A stretch of DNA of 64,000 nt, taken from NCBI RefSeq assembly GCF_004769555.1, contig NZ_RQFY01000006.1, forward strand, positions 324,477-388,476. The letters are read 5' to 3'. Below the pieces are notes generated by a model. That model searched no databases, was not told the DNA's origin, and saw only the letters and a list, made by a program, of their open reading frames with translations. Shown here piece by piece: positions 1 to 9,589 of this stretch; position 1 is the first letter of the stretch; the number at the start of each line of letters is the position of its first letter. This DNA comes from Leptospira koniambonensis. Its GTDB lineage: Bacteria; Spirochaetota; Leptospiria; Leptospirales; Leptospiraceae. A program made the position numbers and the translations under genes.

Positions 1-83
1 TATTTTACCGTCACAAAGTCCAATATTTATGAAAAGGAAGAAAGGGAAGTCTGCACTTCTTTACAGTTCCCAATGATCTAAAA

Positions 84-1163
84 TTAATAACGACTTCCGT
101 TATGCCCTGCTCTTGAAAGGATTTCGGAAGCTATTTTTCTTAAAGGTAATATTGTTTCTGCCGCCCCCAATTCGATCGCTTCTTTGGGCATTCCGAATAC
201 GATAGAGCTGGATTCGTCTTGAGCAACGGTATATGCTCCTGTGTTTTTCATCTCTAATAATCCTCTGGCGCCGTCGTCTCCCATTCCGGTCATTATGATC
301 CCTAAAGAATTTTTGCCGACTTGCCTCGAAACAGAACGAAAAAGTACGTCTACGGATGGGCGATGCCGATTGATCGGAGGACCGTCCTTTAAATCTACAT
401 AAAATCTAGCTCCGCTCATTCGAACAGTCATGTGTCGGTTTCCGGGGGCGATCACCACTCTACCTGGAGAAATTTCATCTCCCTGTTCCGCTTCTTTCAC
501 CTCTAATTGACAGATTGAATTTAAACGTTTAGCGAATTGGGCCGTGAATTTTTCGGGCATATGTTGTACGATCGCGATAGGAGGAGAAAGAGGAGGAAGT
601 TCGGTAAGGATAGTTTCTAACGCATTTGTTCCTCCCGTCGAAGTTCCGATTGCGACTAATTTCCAGGTTGTATCCGCAGAAATCCCATGATTCTGCGATG
701 GCTTGGATACCTGTATACGGTTCGAGTCATGACTATTATGAATTACTAATTTAGAAATCCTGGATTGAGAAGCGGCATGAACTATCCTCAAGAAAGATTC
801 GGCAGATTCTTCTAAAAACCCACCTACGTTTAATTTCGGTTTGGAAATAACGTCTACAGCTCCGGAACTGATTGCTTCCATTGTGATTTTGGCGCCTTCC
901 ATGGTAAGGGAAGAACAGATCACAATCGGAGTTGGTCTTTCCGCCATGATCTTTTTTAAAAAGGAAATACCGTCCATCCTTGGCATTTCGATATCCAGAA
1001 TGATCACATCCGGCCATACGTTTTGCATTTTCTGCAACGCGAATATAGGATCAGAAGCGGTTAAAATTTCGGACACATTGGGGTCTTTTGTAAGGATTGC
1101 GCTTAAATTCTGTCGAACGACTGCCGAGTCGTCCACGATCATCACAATATAATGTCCGTTCAT
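84..1163 (-). CDS. cheB: CheB, protein-glutamate methylesterase/deamidase
   Basis: Adaptation enzyme that removes methyl groups from chemoreceptor glutamates when phosphorylated by CheA. It has 359 residues, a normal length. The N-terminal receiver domain (about 1-120) shows the acidic pair D11-D12, the phosphoacceptor D57 in IILDIEMP and the switch lysine in the SKPK motif. A linker leads to the C-terminal methylesterase, with the catalytic triad visible as S175 (GTSTGGT), H201 (IVQHMP) and D297 (GMGDDGA). The start overlaps the cheR stop by 4 bp (ATGA type), so it is translationally coupled and is the last gene of the operon seen here. The family call is secure. Which receptor it serves is inferred from the adjacent mcp. 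Confidence 0.97.
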   Translation of the reverse strand: MNGHYIVMIVDDSAVVRQNLSAILTKDPNVSEILTASDPIFALQKMQNVWPDVIILDIEMPRMDGISFLKKIMAERPTPIVICSSLTMEGAKITMEAISSGAVDVISKPKLNVGGFLEESAESFLRIVHAASQSRISKLVIHNSHDSNRIQVSKPSQNHGISADTTWKLVAIGTSTGGTNALETILTELPPLSPPIAIVQHMPEKFTAQFAKRLNSICQLEVKEAEQGDEISPGRVVIAPGNRHMTVRMSGARFYVDLKDGPPINRHRPSVDVLFRSVSRQVGKNSLGIIMTGMGDDGARGLLEMKNTGAYTVAQDESSSIVFGMPKEAIELGAAETILPLRKIASEILSRAGHNGSRY

Positions 1164-1969
1164 ATCTTTTGGTAAACTGATGTCCGCATGAGTTTGAAAT
1201 TGCTGCGGATGCCGGTTAAGGATTCGGAATGGCCTATGATCAGAATAGAACCCGGGGAGAGTACGGATTCGATCTTATCTATTATCATTTGTTTTTCTTT
1301 CGATTCGAAATAGATCATTACATTTCTTAGAAATACCAAATTCGGTTGAAAACTTCCAGGCAATTTTTCCAAGGTTGTAAGATTTGCCACTTCGAAACGT
1401 ATTCTTGATCGGATTTCCTTTGCAAAAGTAAAATACCCAGTATATTCTTCTCTTCCCTTCAAACAATATCGTTTTAAATAATGACCGGGTATCTGTTCCG
1501 ATCCTTGTAAGGGGTAAAAACCGTTTCTTGCTTTTTCTATACTATCATTGCAGATATCCGTACCCAAGATAGACCAGCTATCCGAGCCCAACTTATCCTG
1601 CATGATCAACGCTGCACTGTATGCTTCTTCTCCGGTAGAAGCGGCTGCACTCCAAATTTTAGTAGGAGGATTATCATGATTTGATAATATGTTTTCTAAA
1701 AACGTATAGTGTTCAGATTCTCGAAAGAAGTGAGTCACATGAGTGGTGATCAAACTGATGAAAATATTTCTCTCGCCTACATTATGATCGCTTTTGATGA
1801 TATCTAGATATTCTCCATAAGAAGAACAATTGCAAGCCCTGACCCGCCTGGATAAGCGACTTGCGATCAAGTTTTTCTTTTTTTCGCCCATGCGGATCCC
1901 CGTATATTTGAATATCAGGTCTGCGAAGGATACATATTCAGATTGGCTAAGGTTTATGTTCGCACTCAT
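1160..1969 (-). CDS. cheR: CheR, chemoreceptor methyltransferase
   Basis: SAM-dependent methyltransferase that methylates receptor glutamates, opposing CheB. It has 269 residues. The N-terminal helical domain contains TTHVTHFFRE (about 75-84), a signature of the family. The SAM-binding motif SAAASTGEEAYS follows at about 107-118, and the second family motif LRNVMIYF lies near residue 217. It overlaps cheW upstream and cheB downstream by 4 bp each, so the three are probably translated as a coupled set. The neighbouring receptor lacks a C-terminal NWETF-like CheR-docking pentapeptide, so docking would have to be direct or at another site. Confidence 0.97.
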   Translation of the reverse strand: MSANINLSQSEYVSFADLIFKYTGIRMGEKKKNLIASRLSRRVRACNCSSYGEYLDIIKSDHNVGERNIFISLITTHVTHFFRESEHYTFLENILSNHDNPPTKIWSAAASTGEEAYSAALIMQDKLGSDSWSILGTDICNDSIEKARNGFYPLQGSEQIPGHYLKRYCLKGREEYTGYFTFAKEIRSRIRFEVANLTTLEKLPGSFQPNLVFLRNVMIYFESKEKQMIIDKIESVLSPGSILIIGHSESLTGIRSNFKLMRTSVYQKI

Positions 1970-2484
1970 GAAGGTCCTACAAGTGTAAGATCTTCGATCT
2001 CTTCATCCGTTTTCCCGTAAAGAGAAACTACTTCGTTGAAATCGAGCATCATAGAAGGATTCAAGAGTATAACGACTCTGTTTTCCAGTTTTCCGATCCC
2101 TCGGATAAAATCCGTTTGAATACTCGCTCCGAATGCCGGAACAGGATCTACCAATTCGGGAGGAATAGTTGCAACTTCGTTTACGGAATCCACTAAAATA
2201 CCTGCGATAATATTTTTATCATCATTAGGAATTTCTAAAATGATAATGCAGGTTCTTTTAGTTGCTTCTATATCTCGATTCTGAAATAATCTTGCCAGGT
2301 CCATTACCGAGACAACGTTTCCTCTCAGATTAATCACTCCGCTGATAAATTTGGAAGTCCTGGGAACCCTAGTCGGTTCCCGAAATTCCAAAATTTCCCT
2401 AACCTTAAGTATCTCCACACCGAATTCGTCCTGTCCCAGTCGGAACGTGAGATACTGATTTGCATTAATTTGCATTGCTCTCAT
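1966..2484 (-). CDS. cheW: CheW, chemotaxis adaptor protein
   Basis: Scaffold that couples the receptor to the CheA kinase in the cytoplasmic array. The 172 residues make a single CheW/SH3-like domain. Typical features are LTFRLGQDEFGVEILKVRE near the N-terminus, the ISGVINLRGNVVSVMDL segment and the GILVDSVNEVATI segment. The chosen ATG is preceded by GGAG eight bases upstream; a second in-frame ATG three codons later is a weaker alternative. It sits 12 bp after the mcp stop and overlaps cheR by 4 bp. The C-terminal acidic tail (EEIEDLTLVGPS) is slightly longer than the core domain. Confidence 0.96.
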   Translation of the reverse strand: MRAMQINANQYLTFRLGQDEFGVEILKVREILEFREPTRVPRTSKFISGVINLRGNVVSVMDLARLFQNRDIEATKRTCIIILEIPNDDKNIIAGILVDSVNEVATIPPELVDPVPAFGASIQTDFIRGIGKLENRVVILLNPSMMLDFNEVVSLYGKTDEEIEDLTLVGPS

Positions 2485-2496
2485 CGGAAAATCTCC

Positions 2497-4908
2497 TTAG
2501 AAACGACCGAACTTAGATTCGTCGAAATTGTGATTTCCGTTTCTATGTTCTCTATGGTTTCCGGAAGATTTACCAGAGTAAGCCGGTTCCATTAAGGAAC
2601 TAGAATATGTTTCTTCCATTCCGGTAATTCTGAAATGTTGAACTACTTTTTGCAGACCCTGAGCCTGCGCGGATAATTCTTCCGCCATGCTGGATAACTC
2701 TTCCGATGCGGCAGCGTTCTGTTGGGTGACACGATCCAACTGGCTCATCGCCGTGTTGATCTGTCCAACGCCTTGTTTTTGCTCTCTGCTTGCTGCGGAA
2801 ACTTCCTTGATCAAATCAGAAATTTTGGTTATATTCGGAATAATCTCTTCTATCAGACTTCCCGCTTTTTCGGCGATGTTTACCGAATTTTTAGCAAAAT
2901 GACTGATCTCTCCCGCATAACTTTGGCTTCTTTCTGCAAGTTTTCGCACTTCGTTGGCTACCACGGCGAAACCCATTCCATGTTCTCCCGCTCTTGCTGC
3001 CTCGATAGCTGCATTCAAGGCGAGGAGGTTGGTTTGGTATGCGATATCTTCGACTGAAGTGATCTTTTCCGCGATATCTTTCATAGCCTGCACTGCGAGA
3101 CGAACTGCTTCTCCACCTTCATTCGCATGGTTGACCATGCTGGACGCCATTACTTCCGTTTGTCTGGAATTGTCCGCGTTTTGCTCGATGGTTGCGGTTA
3201 TTTCTTCCAGAGAAGCGCTTGTTTCCTCTACGTTAGCCGATTGCTCCGTAGCCCCTTGACTCATAGTTAATGAAGTTGCACTTACTTCTTCTGAAGCACT
3301 TGCAAAAGAAGAAGCTGCTTTGCCCACTTCGGATATACTTCTGGAAAGTTTTTCGATAGTGCTATTTACAGAATCTCTTAGTTCTCCCAGTTTACCTTTG
3401 TAATTTCCTTTTACGAATTGGGTTAGATCCCCTTGTTCTAAGGAAGATTGGATTTCCATAACCTCGTTGATTGGACTTACGATCGCTTCTAAAGTAGCAT
3501 TCACTCCTTCAATGATACGTTTGAAATCTCCCTTATGTTTACTTGCATCCGCTCTAGTATCTAATTTTCCTAATACTGCAGCTTCTGCTAATGCGTTCGC
3601 ATCTTCTATCAGACCCTTGATATTGGATCTTACCTGGTCGATTGCTTCGTTAATGAATCTTTTTTTACCTGGAAGTTTTTCGATGTCGGCGTCCATATTT
3701 CCTTCGCCGAATTGTTTGAAACATTCCATTGCCTTTTTCTTAACTGCGATATGGGAGAATACCATATCGTTGATGCCATCGGACATTGTTTTGAAAGCGC
3801 CCTTAAATTTAGAGCTATCTATTTTAACATCGATATCTCCTGCCTCATGCTCTTGGGACATTTTGGACATTTCTTGGATGAGACCTTTTATATTTCCTCT
3901 TACCTGATCGATTGTTTCGTTGATGAATTGTTTCTTACCTGGAAGTTTTTCAATATCGGCGTCCATATTTCCCTCGCCGAATTGTCTGAAACATTCCATT
4001 GCCTTCTTCTTAACTGCGATATGGGAGAATACCATATCGTTGATGCCGTCGGACATTGTTTTGAAAGCTCCTTTGAACTTAGAGCTATCCATTTTAACAT
4101 CGATATCTCCTGCCTCATGCTCTTGAGACATTTTGGACATTTCGAGCATAAGTTCCTTTAAAGAAGATTGCAGGACAGACAAGTGTAATAGAAGACCGTT
4201 TTGATCCAAGCGGTCCATATCGATCTCGCTTGATAGATCTCCTGATGAGATTTTTTTAGCAATTTTGGCTAAGAGAGAGTAGTCGCCACCCAATTGTTGT
4301 CGGATCTGAACATTGATTCTCCAGATTAAGATAGCAAATAACGTAATAACCCCTAAGGAAAGGGAAACGATCAGGATAGAAGTGGTAAATATAGATGTTA
4401 CGGTTGTTTCGGACTTTCTTTTGTTTGATTCCGCAATGTATTCCGAGATTTCTTTTGTCGCCGATAAGAATCGATTCGCAGCTATTTCTTCTCTCGCTCT
4501 AAATTCTTTCTCTTCCAAGCCATTCGGGTTTTCCAGAAGTATTCCGCTCGCAAAGGTTTGTAAATATTCTTCGGAAACAAATCTCGCGGAGGAGATTAAT
4601 TCCTCTTCTTTCTTCTCAGAAAATAGATCCAAACTTTTGGAAAATAATGAGGAGAGACCTTCTTGGTTTTTCTGAATTTTGGATACGATCTCTTGCTTAC
4701 GAGTTTGATCCGTATTGAAATAATTCTCAAAGACCAAGGACCTTAGATTCGAAAAGTGTGTGGAGGCCTTTTCGATATTTACGGAAAGAGGGGAATCGCC
4801 CCCTGCCTTTTGGATCCGGTCCATTTGGTAGATAGACAAACCATCTATAATCCCAAGACCAGCCAATCCTATTATAAACATTGTAAGTAATTTCTGTGCT
4901 ACGCTCAT
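2497..4908 (-). CDS. Methyl-accepting chemotaxis protein with tandem poly-HAMP modules
   Basis: Transmembrane chemoreceptor. I start it at the ATG at 4908 (MSVAQKLL) because GGAGGAAGA lies just upstream. A further ten codons are open from a TTG at 4938 but lack a ribosome site. From the 4908 start it is 803 residues. TM1 (about 5-27) is followed by a periplasmic sensor of about 145 residues, TM2 (about 170-196) and then a HAMP region. Next come two nearly identical 90-residue units ([15 protein letters not shown] and following), further HAMP-like modules, and a signalling hairpin with tip [20 protein letters not shown]. No NWETF-type tail is seen; it ends DESKFGRF. The sensed ligand cannot be told. 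It lies within the che operon, 12 bp before cheW. Confidence 0.94.
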   Translation of the reverse strand: MSVAQKLLTMFIIGLAGLGIIDGLSIYQMDRIQKAGGDSPLSVNIEKASTHFSNLRSLVFENYFNTDQTRKQEIVSKIQKNQEGLSSLFSKSLDLFSEKKEEELISSARFVSEEYLQTFASGILLENPNGLEEKEFRAREEIAANRFLSATKEISEYIAESNKRKSETTVTSIFTTSILIVSLSLGVITLFAILIWRINVQIRQQLGGDYSLLAKIAKKISSGDLSSEIDMDRLDQNGLLLHLSVLQSSLKELMLEMSKMSQEHEAGDIDVKMDSSKFKGAFKTMSDGINDMVFSHIAVKKKAMECFRQFGEGNMDADIEKLPGKKQFINETIDQVRGNIKGLIQEMSKMSQEHEAGDIDVKIDSSKFKGAFKTMSDGINDMVFSHIAVKKKAMECFKQFGEGNMDADIEKLPGKKRFINEAIDQVRSNIKGLIEDANALAEAAVLGKLDTRADASKHKGDFKRIIEGVNATLEAIVSPINEVMEIQSSLEQGDLTQFVKGNYKGKLGELRDSVNSTIEKLSRSISEVGKAASSFASASEEVSATSLTMSQGATEQSANVEETSASLEEITATIEQNADNSRQTEVMASSMVNHANEGGEAVRLAVQAMKDIAEKITSVEDIAYQTNLLALNAAIEAARAGEHGMGFAVVANEVRKLAERSQSYAGEISHFAKNSVNIAEKAGSLIEEIIPNITKISDLIKEVSAASREQKQGVGQINTAMSQLDRVTQQNAAASEELSSMAEELSAQAQGLQKVVQHFRITGMEETYSSSLMEPAYSGKSSGNHREHRNGNHNFDESKFGRF
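3607..4146 (-). repeat. In-frame 270-bp tandem duplication within the chemoreceptor gene
   Basis: Two head-to-tail units of exactly 90 codons (4146-3877 and 3876-3607) encode nearly identical poly-HAMP segments. The two protein copies differ at only about five positions (M/I, R/K, Q/R, T/A and G/S). The DNA is similarly close, which points to recent duplication or gene conversion. Each unit contains a HAMP-like pair with the landmarks [18 protein letters not shown] and [17 protein letters not shown]. Copy number could change by slippage or unequal recombination without shifting the frame. Confidence 0.93.
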
Positions 4909-4940
4909 TTTCTTCCTCCAACTCCCGAGGGGAGCCAATA

Positions 4941-6944
4941 TTATTTATAGGCCCTCGAGAGGGTCGTGATTTGCTGATTCAAATTTGTATTTAATGTTTC
5001 TTCGTTATCCATCCTTACCCTGGAAAGTAAGGCTGTTGTATCTATGATCATTGCGACGGAGCCGTCGCCCATCAGAGCGAATCCACTGACGCCTTGGGTA
5101 TCTTTAAAAAAACCGCCTAACGGTTTAATAACGGAATGAATCCTTCCTAACAATTCGTTGACGATCAGTCCTGCTTGAAGATTTCCAGAACTTACAACTA
5201 CAAGATTTCTTCTTCCTTCCTCTTTAGGTTCACCGAACCAATCGTTCATATCAACATAAGGTATAATTTTATCCCGTACTTTTATATAATTCTGTTCTCC
5301 CACTAAGAACTCCTGCGGATGGAATTCCATACACTCCTTCACCATATCTAAAGGGATTGCATATTGGTTTTTGCCGATCCTCAAAAGGAATCCGTCTATA
5401 TTTGTAAGTGTAAGCGGCAGAAAGATCTTAAACCTGGTTCCTTTTCCTTTTTCGGAACTGAGCTCTATTCTTCCTCTTAAAGACTCTACATTCTTTTTTA
5501 CTACGTCGAGCCCGACCCCTCTTCCGGAGAGTTCAGTTACGCTTGCTGCGGTAGAAAAGCCTGGTTCGAATAATAAGGAATAAATCTGATCTTCTTTGAT
5601 CGCATCGCCTTCTTTATATAAACCTTTTTCTTTGGCTCTGCGTAAAACTACTTCCGGATCTATTCCTTTCCCATCGTCGGAAATCATTATGAGGATCTCT
5701 CCAGCTTTGTAGGAAGCTTCCAATACGATCAATGCTTCGGGATTTTTTCCTAATGAGATCCTTTCTTCTTCCGAGGATTCGATCCCGTGGTCTATAGAAT
5801 TACGGACCATATGAGTGAGAGGATCAATCAGGTTATCTATTAAATTTTTATCAAGTTCTGTTTCTCCGCCTCTAATTTCTAGTCTAACGGATTTTCCGAT
5901 TTGTTTTCCTAATTCGAATACGACCCTGGAATATCTGCTAAATAAGGTTTGAACAGGAACCATTCTAAGTTTTAAACTGTTGGAACGTATTTCTTCCAAA
6001 AGACGAGACATGCGGTGCGTGAGTTCTTCTAAAAATTCATCCTTTGAATGTAAGGCGATTTGTTGCAAAGCAGAAGAGATCACTACAACTTCTCCCACTT
6101 GATCTACCACTAAGTCTAATTTATCCGCGTCTACTCGGATACTTCTGGAAGAAGAAGATCTATTCTTGGAATTTCCGTTAGATCTTTCCTGAGATTCACT
6201 TTTGTCCGTTTTCGTTTCGGAAAGATCGAAAGGTTCTATTCCGATCTCGATATCCAAGCCTGCGAATTCGAAGGACTCTTGGATCTCTTTTTGAGTGAGT
6301 TCGGAATGATAAACGACTTCTATGTCTAAAAAACATTCGGAAGGTTCTATCTCGGTAAATTTAGGGATTCTAGTTTCATTTAATCGGATCTGCGATAGTT
6401 TTCCTTTTTCGGAAAGATATCTAAGGAACGGATAAGGATCCAGACCGTTTACAAACAAATTTCTGCCGCAAGAGATAGAAAGTTTCCAAGTTTGGGAGCC
6501 ATTTGTATCCGGAGTTTTATTCGAAAGTTTAATTTCAGGAAGTAAAGAACCAGGAGATTGTTTTGAAAGATTGAAAATCAAATTTTCTCCTTCCTTCAAA
6601 ATTTCCTCATTTTCGAATTCTCCCGCCTCGAATGTTTCCAAGCGAAGAAGTAAATGGTCTTTACATTGAAGCACGATCTGAATCAGATCGCCGGAAGGTT
6701 CAAGACTACCTGATCGGACTTTGTCTAAGGTCTCTTCCAAAAAGTGTACAAAATCAGAAATTTTAGAAAAATCGTACATTCCCGCTGTACCTTTGATTGT
6801 GTGAACCGATCTAAATAGGGAATTTAAAAGTTCCTTTTCTCGATTTCCTTCACCGATACTTACTAAATCCCTTTCTAAGGATTCGAGCATATCTTTGGTC
6901 TCGGAAATAAAATCCGCAAAGCCTGGTTTTTCGCGAGGATCCAT
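4941..6944 (-). CDS. cheA: CheA, chemotaxis histidine kinase
   Basis: Autophosphorylating kinase that passes phosphate to CheY and CheB. It has 667 residues. The HPt domain carries the phospho-histidine H48 in [11 protein letters not shown] middle region resembles the P2/linker segment. The dimerisation helices start near [17 protein letters not shown]. The ATPase boxes are [12 protein letters not shown] (N box), DDGKGIDP (G1) and [12 protein letters not shown] (G2), and a C-terminal CheW-like domain follows. The ATG has GAAGGAA upstream and sits 2 bp after the STAS gene stop. All catalytic residues I can check are present, so it should be active. Confidence 0.97.
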   Translation of the reverse strand: MDPREKPGFADFISETKDMLESLERDLVSIGEGNREKELLNSLFRSVHTIKGTAGMYDFSKISDFVHFLEETLDKVRSGSLEPSGDLIQIVLQCKDHLLLRLETFEAGEFENEEILKEGENLIFNLSKQSPGSLLPEIKLSNKTPDTNGSQTWKLSISCGRNLFVNGLDPYPFLRYLSEKGKLSQIRLNETRIPKFTEIEPSECFLDIEVVYHSELTQKEIQESFEFAGLDIEIGIEPFDLSETKTDKSESQERSNGNSKNRSSSSRSIRVDADKLDLVVDQVGEVVVISSALQQIALHSKDEFLEELTHRMSRLLEEIRSNSLKLRMVPVQTLFSRYSRVVFELGKQIGKSVRLEIRGGETELDKNLIDNLIDPLTHMVRNSIDHGIESSEEERISLGKNPEALIVLEASYKAGEILIMISDDGKGIDPEVVLRRAKEKGLYKEGDAIKEDQIYSLLFEPGFSTAASVTELSGRGVGLDVVKKNVESLRGRIELSSEKGKGTRFKIFLPLTLTNIDGFLLRIGKNQYAIPLDMVKECMEFHPQEFLVGEQNYIKVRDKIIPYVDMNDWFGEPKEEGRRNLVVVSSGNLQAGLIVNELLGRIHSVIKPLGGFFKDTQGVSGFALMGDGSVAMIIDTTALLSRVRMDNEETLNTNLNQQITTLSRAYK

Positions 6945-6946
6945 TT

Positions 6947-7246
6947 CTATTCCTTCGATGTCGTTTCTGGAATGTGGTTTAGTAGAAAATCTTTATTATA
7001 AAATTTTACTATTCTCTCTACGGATTCGGATGAGGATACTACAGCGAGTTTGTTCCCTTTGGATTCCAATTCCTTTTGGATAGAGAGCAAAAACTGCAAG
7101 GAAGAAGTATCGAACTCGGTAATTTCGGAAAGATCCAGACTTAGATCCGAATCAGTGTAAGGAAGAAGTTTTGACCGTATCGATTCTAATTTACGAGCCT
7201 TCAGTTCTCCTTTTATTTTGATTTTATTCTTACGATTGGTATCCAT
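6947..7246 (-). CDS. STAS-domain protein (anti-sigma-antagonist type)
   Basis: A 99-residue stand-alone STAS domain. The loop EFDTSSLQFLLS holds the serine position that is phosphorylated in SpoIIAA-like proteins. It sits between cheY and cheA in the same operon, 24 bp after cheY and 2 bp before cheA. Known relatives bind nucleotides or partner proteins and act as phospho-switches. A role modulating CheA or a partner kinase/phosphatase is inference from position. No cognate serine kinase is in the operon. The family call is good; the function is open. Confidence 0.88.
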   Translation of the reverse strand: MDTNRKNKIKIKGELKARKLESIRSKLLPYTDSDLSLDLSEITEFDTSSLQFLLSIQKELESKGNKLAVVSSSESVERIVKFYNKDFLLNHIPETTSKE

Positions 7247-7270
7247 AGTGGTAAACCGGAATTATATTGA

Positions 7271-7633
7271 TTAAACCACTAATCTGGAGACGGAACTGAG
7301 AAGTTGATCCATGCTAAAAGGTTTTGTAATCCAAGCGCGAATACCTTGTGCGACTAACTTGTCCTTCATTGCGGTTTGGGATTCCGTGGTTAACATTACG
7401 ATGGGAAGAAATTGATAATTGCCGGAAGATTTAACCTTCTCCACGAATTCCACTCCATCCATAATAGGCATATTTACATCGCAAACTACTAATTTAAGAT
7501 CCGGACTTAATAGTTCTAAACCTTGCGCTCCATTCTCCGCTTCTAATACTTCGTATCCTTTGGATTCAAGAGTTACTTTCACTAGTTTTCGTTGAGCAGG
7601 AGAATCGTCTACGATCAGAATTTTCTTGGACAT
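7271..7633 (-). CDS. cheY: CheY-like single-domain response regulator
   Basis: A 120-residue receiver domain with nothing attached, the output regulator expected to be phosphorylated by the downstream CheA. The acidic pair lies at D9-D10, the phosphoacceptor is D52 in VVCDVNMPIMDG, the conserved threonine is in VMLTTES (about 82-83) and the lysine is K104 in ITKPF. The start has AAAAGGAA upstream. It is the first gene of the operon, so the promoter should lie in the AT-rich region just above 7633. Whether it acts on the flagellar switch or on another target cannot be told. Confidence 0.93.
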   Translation of the reverse strand: MSKKILIVDDSPAQRKLVKVTLESKGYEVLEAENGAQGLELLSPDLKLVVCDVNMPIMDGVEFVEKVKSSGNYQFLPIVMLTTESQTAMKDKLVAQGIRAWITKPFSMDQLLSSVSRLVV

Positions 7634-8320
7634 ATAGCATATTCCTTTTTGTTAAACCTCATTCGATATCAGGTTAAGAGATCGAATAAGATATTCTTTA
7701 TATATTTTTATAGAATCCGAATTTTATTTCGAATGAGAAAGGAGTTATTCGCTAAAGTTGTAGATGAATAATAATGCTAACGTTAACAGTTAATTTAATT
7801 ATTAAAGTAGATTAGCTTTCAACTTTCCTGAAGAAATAGGACGAAGGAAGAAAAAGAATCATTCAATAAATTTATTTTATTTATTAACAAAGATAGTTTT
7901 TGAAAAATTGATATTTGATAACACATTCTAATTTTTGTTCTTCAAGATTTATTGATTAGATTAACACATTAATGATTCTTAATGCGTCATTTGATATTGA
8001 ATGCATGGCAATTAAGTCAAAATATACATATCATTCCGGAAATTTATTGAATAAAGGATATTTCCCCCTTTCGATAGGATCATTTACTACCTAATTTAGG
8101 GGAGAGAAGTTAGGCGTGTTTCGAATGCGTTAGTCATTTCTGAATATCAAAACTTGTTCTAAGAGTGGTAATTTAGTTTGGCTTCAAATTATTGGCCAAA
8201 TTTTGCCGATTTATCGCAGATTCGGGTTTTAGGCCTTCCGGACAGTCCAGGAAGTGCTTTACTAAATTGAGCGATCGTAGCCGCCTTTCAAATATTGGAT
8301 CAGATTTGTAGTTTCAAACA
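7634..8320. other. 687-bp non-coding gap, AT-rich
   Basis: No convincing gene in either strand. The right part (next to cheY) holds the inverted repeat at 7658-7737. A short hairpin, CTTCC/GGAAG with inner GGA/TCC, is visible at about 8237-8256. The rest is AT-rich with many stops in all frames. A small RNA is possible but nothing in the sequence identifies one. Confidence 0.5.
7658..7737. promoter_or_regulatory. Inverted repeat flanking the likely cheY operon promoter
   Basis: A perfect 9-bp inverted pair, CTCATTCGA at 7658-7666 and TCGAATGAG at 7729-7737, encloses a very AT-rich segment. On the minus strand this segment contains -10-like TATAAA/TATATA runs. A related half-site, TCGAATAAG, begins at 7682. 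The arrangement, 25-105 bp above the cheY start, would suit an operator pair. The promoter itself is not pinned down and the regulator is unknown. Confidence 0.35.
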
Positions 8321-9589
8321 TCAATCTACGATAGGCAGTGAAACTGTGGCGAGTACCACTTCAGCAGGTTTTTCTCCGAGAGAATGATCGATAACATTAT
8401 GTATAGAGAAAATCCCGCCGTGTTTTTTTATCACGAAGTCCACGATCGTCAATCCTAAGCCTGTAAAATATTCCTCGTCTTCCAATTCTTCATCCACAAA
8501 ACCTGCGAGTCGATAGAATGGTTGTTTGACTAGTAGCTCCTTGTTTTTAGGAATTCCAGGAATCGATTGTGGATCGAATTCGTTTTTCAGATTGATATTT
8601 AAATACCCTCCTGATGCGGAGATGTATATATTTATGACTGAATTATTGGAAGAATATTTCAAAGCATTAATCAATAGTTCTGTAAATATCCGGCTGAGTG
8701 AATCTGGGTCTGCATCTATATCGTATCCGCTAGTAGGAAAGGAAATTTGCGGGATTAATACATTCTTCTTTTTACTATATTGTTGGTTAGAATTTTCCAA
8801 TTTTAATCTAGATTTTTCCAATAAATCATATATCTGGCCGCTGTTCGTTTTTTGAAAAGAATCTTGAAAGTTTTTGTTGAGTATCTCTAAACTTTTTTCG
8901 AGAGAGCGAAGTCCTTTTTTAGTATAATATATATTCTCAAAAAGTAATTCTACTACATCGGAGGAGAAGTTATAACTTGATTCTTCCTTTTTAGCGCTTG
9001 CTTGTAGTATTTCTACAATGCTTACAATTGCTCCGAATCCTCCTCCGCTAAAAAAACTTTGTTTTAGATTATTTAGTGTACTCTTGGAAAGATCTATATT
9101 TTTTTCTAAGTCAGTAAGCCAGGATTGTTTGTAAAGGATCCAATTTAGTTGAGCCTTCAGACGCTCTTCATTTTCCTGAATTAGGATCCTTTCGCTTTCT
9201 TTCAGACGTATAAATTCCGAAATCCTATCTAATATTTGGTATAATCTTTCTCTATCGATCGGTTTGATAATATAATCAAATATTCCTAATTTCATTACTT
9301 TGATGATAATTTCAGGAACGTCATTTCCTGAAATTACAATGAATAGGGACTCAGGCTTCTTTTCTTTTATCTTTTTGATAAAATCGAATCCGTTCATGAC
9401 GGGCATTTCCAGATCCACTAAATAAAGGGAATATTCCTTTATTTCTGCCATCTCGCATGCGACTTTTCCGTCTGGGGCAGTATCTGCATCTACGCCGAAA
9501 CTTTTGGCTAATCTTGCGATGAGATCTCGAGTTTCTCTTTGGTCTTCTACTATTAAGATTGGGTTATGTAGGTTTAATCTGAATATCAT
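8321..9589 (-). CDS. Receiver domain fused to GHKL ATPase, no phosphoacceptor histidine seen
   Basis: A 422-residue cytoplasmic signalling protein. The N-terminal receiver (about 10-125) has D59 in LVDLEMPVMNG and the lysine in IIKPIDRERL. A long helical middle (about 130-280) replaces a normal DHp domain and contains no histidine at all. The C-terminal ATPase (about 290-420) has an N-box-like FTELLINALKYSSNNS and a G-box GLGLTIVDFVIKKHGG. It may therefore be an allosteric ATPase or pseudo-kinase controlled by its receiver, or it may use a partner for phosphotransfer. No transmembrane segment is present. The start ATG has only a weak ribosome site, and no better in-frame start is seen. It stands alone between two long gaps. 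Confidence 0.88.
   Translation of the reverse strand: MIFRLNLHNPILIVEDQRETRDLIARLAKSFGVDADTAPDGKVACEMAEIKEYSLYLVDLEMPVMNGFDFIKKIKEKKPESLFIVISGNDVPEIIIKVMKLGIFDYIIKPIDRERLYQILDRISEFIRLKESERILIQENEERLKAQLNWILYKQSWLTDLEKNIDLSKSTLNNLKQSFFSGGGFGAIVSIVEILQASAKKEESSYNFSSDVVELLFENIYYTKKGLRSLEKSLEILNKNFQDSFQKTNSGQIYDLLEKSRLKLENSNQQYSKKKNVLIPQISFPTSGYDIDADPDSLSRIFTELLINALKYSSNNSVINIYISASGGYLNINLKNEFDPQSIPGIPKNKELLVKQPFYRLAGFVDEELEDEEYFTGLGLTIVDFVIKKHGGIFSIHNVIDHSLGEKPAEVVLATVSLPIVD

Noticed and set aside
3712..4161. Plus-strand ORFs with internally repeated protein across the chemoreceptor
   Set aside because: They mirror the 270-bp tandem duplication of the real minus-strand gene and have no ribosome site or family resemblance.
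8196..8216. Sigma-54-like TGGCC...TTGCC sequence in the gap before the che operon
   Set aside because: The GG-to-GC spacing is 9 instead of 10 and no gene lies downstream on that strand.
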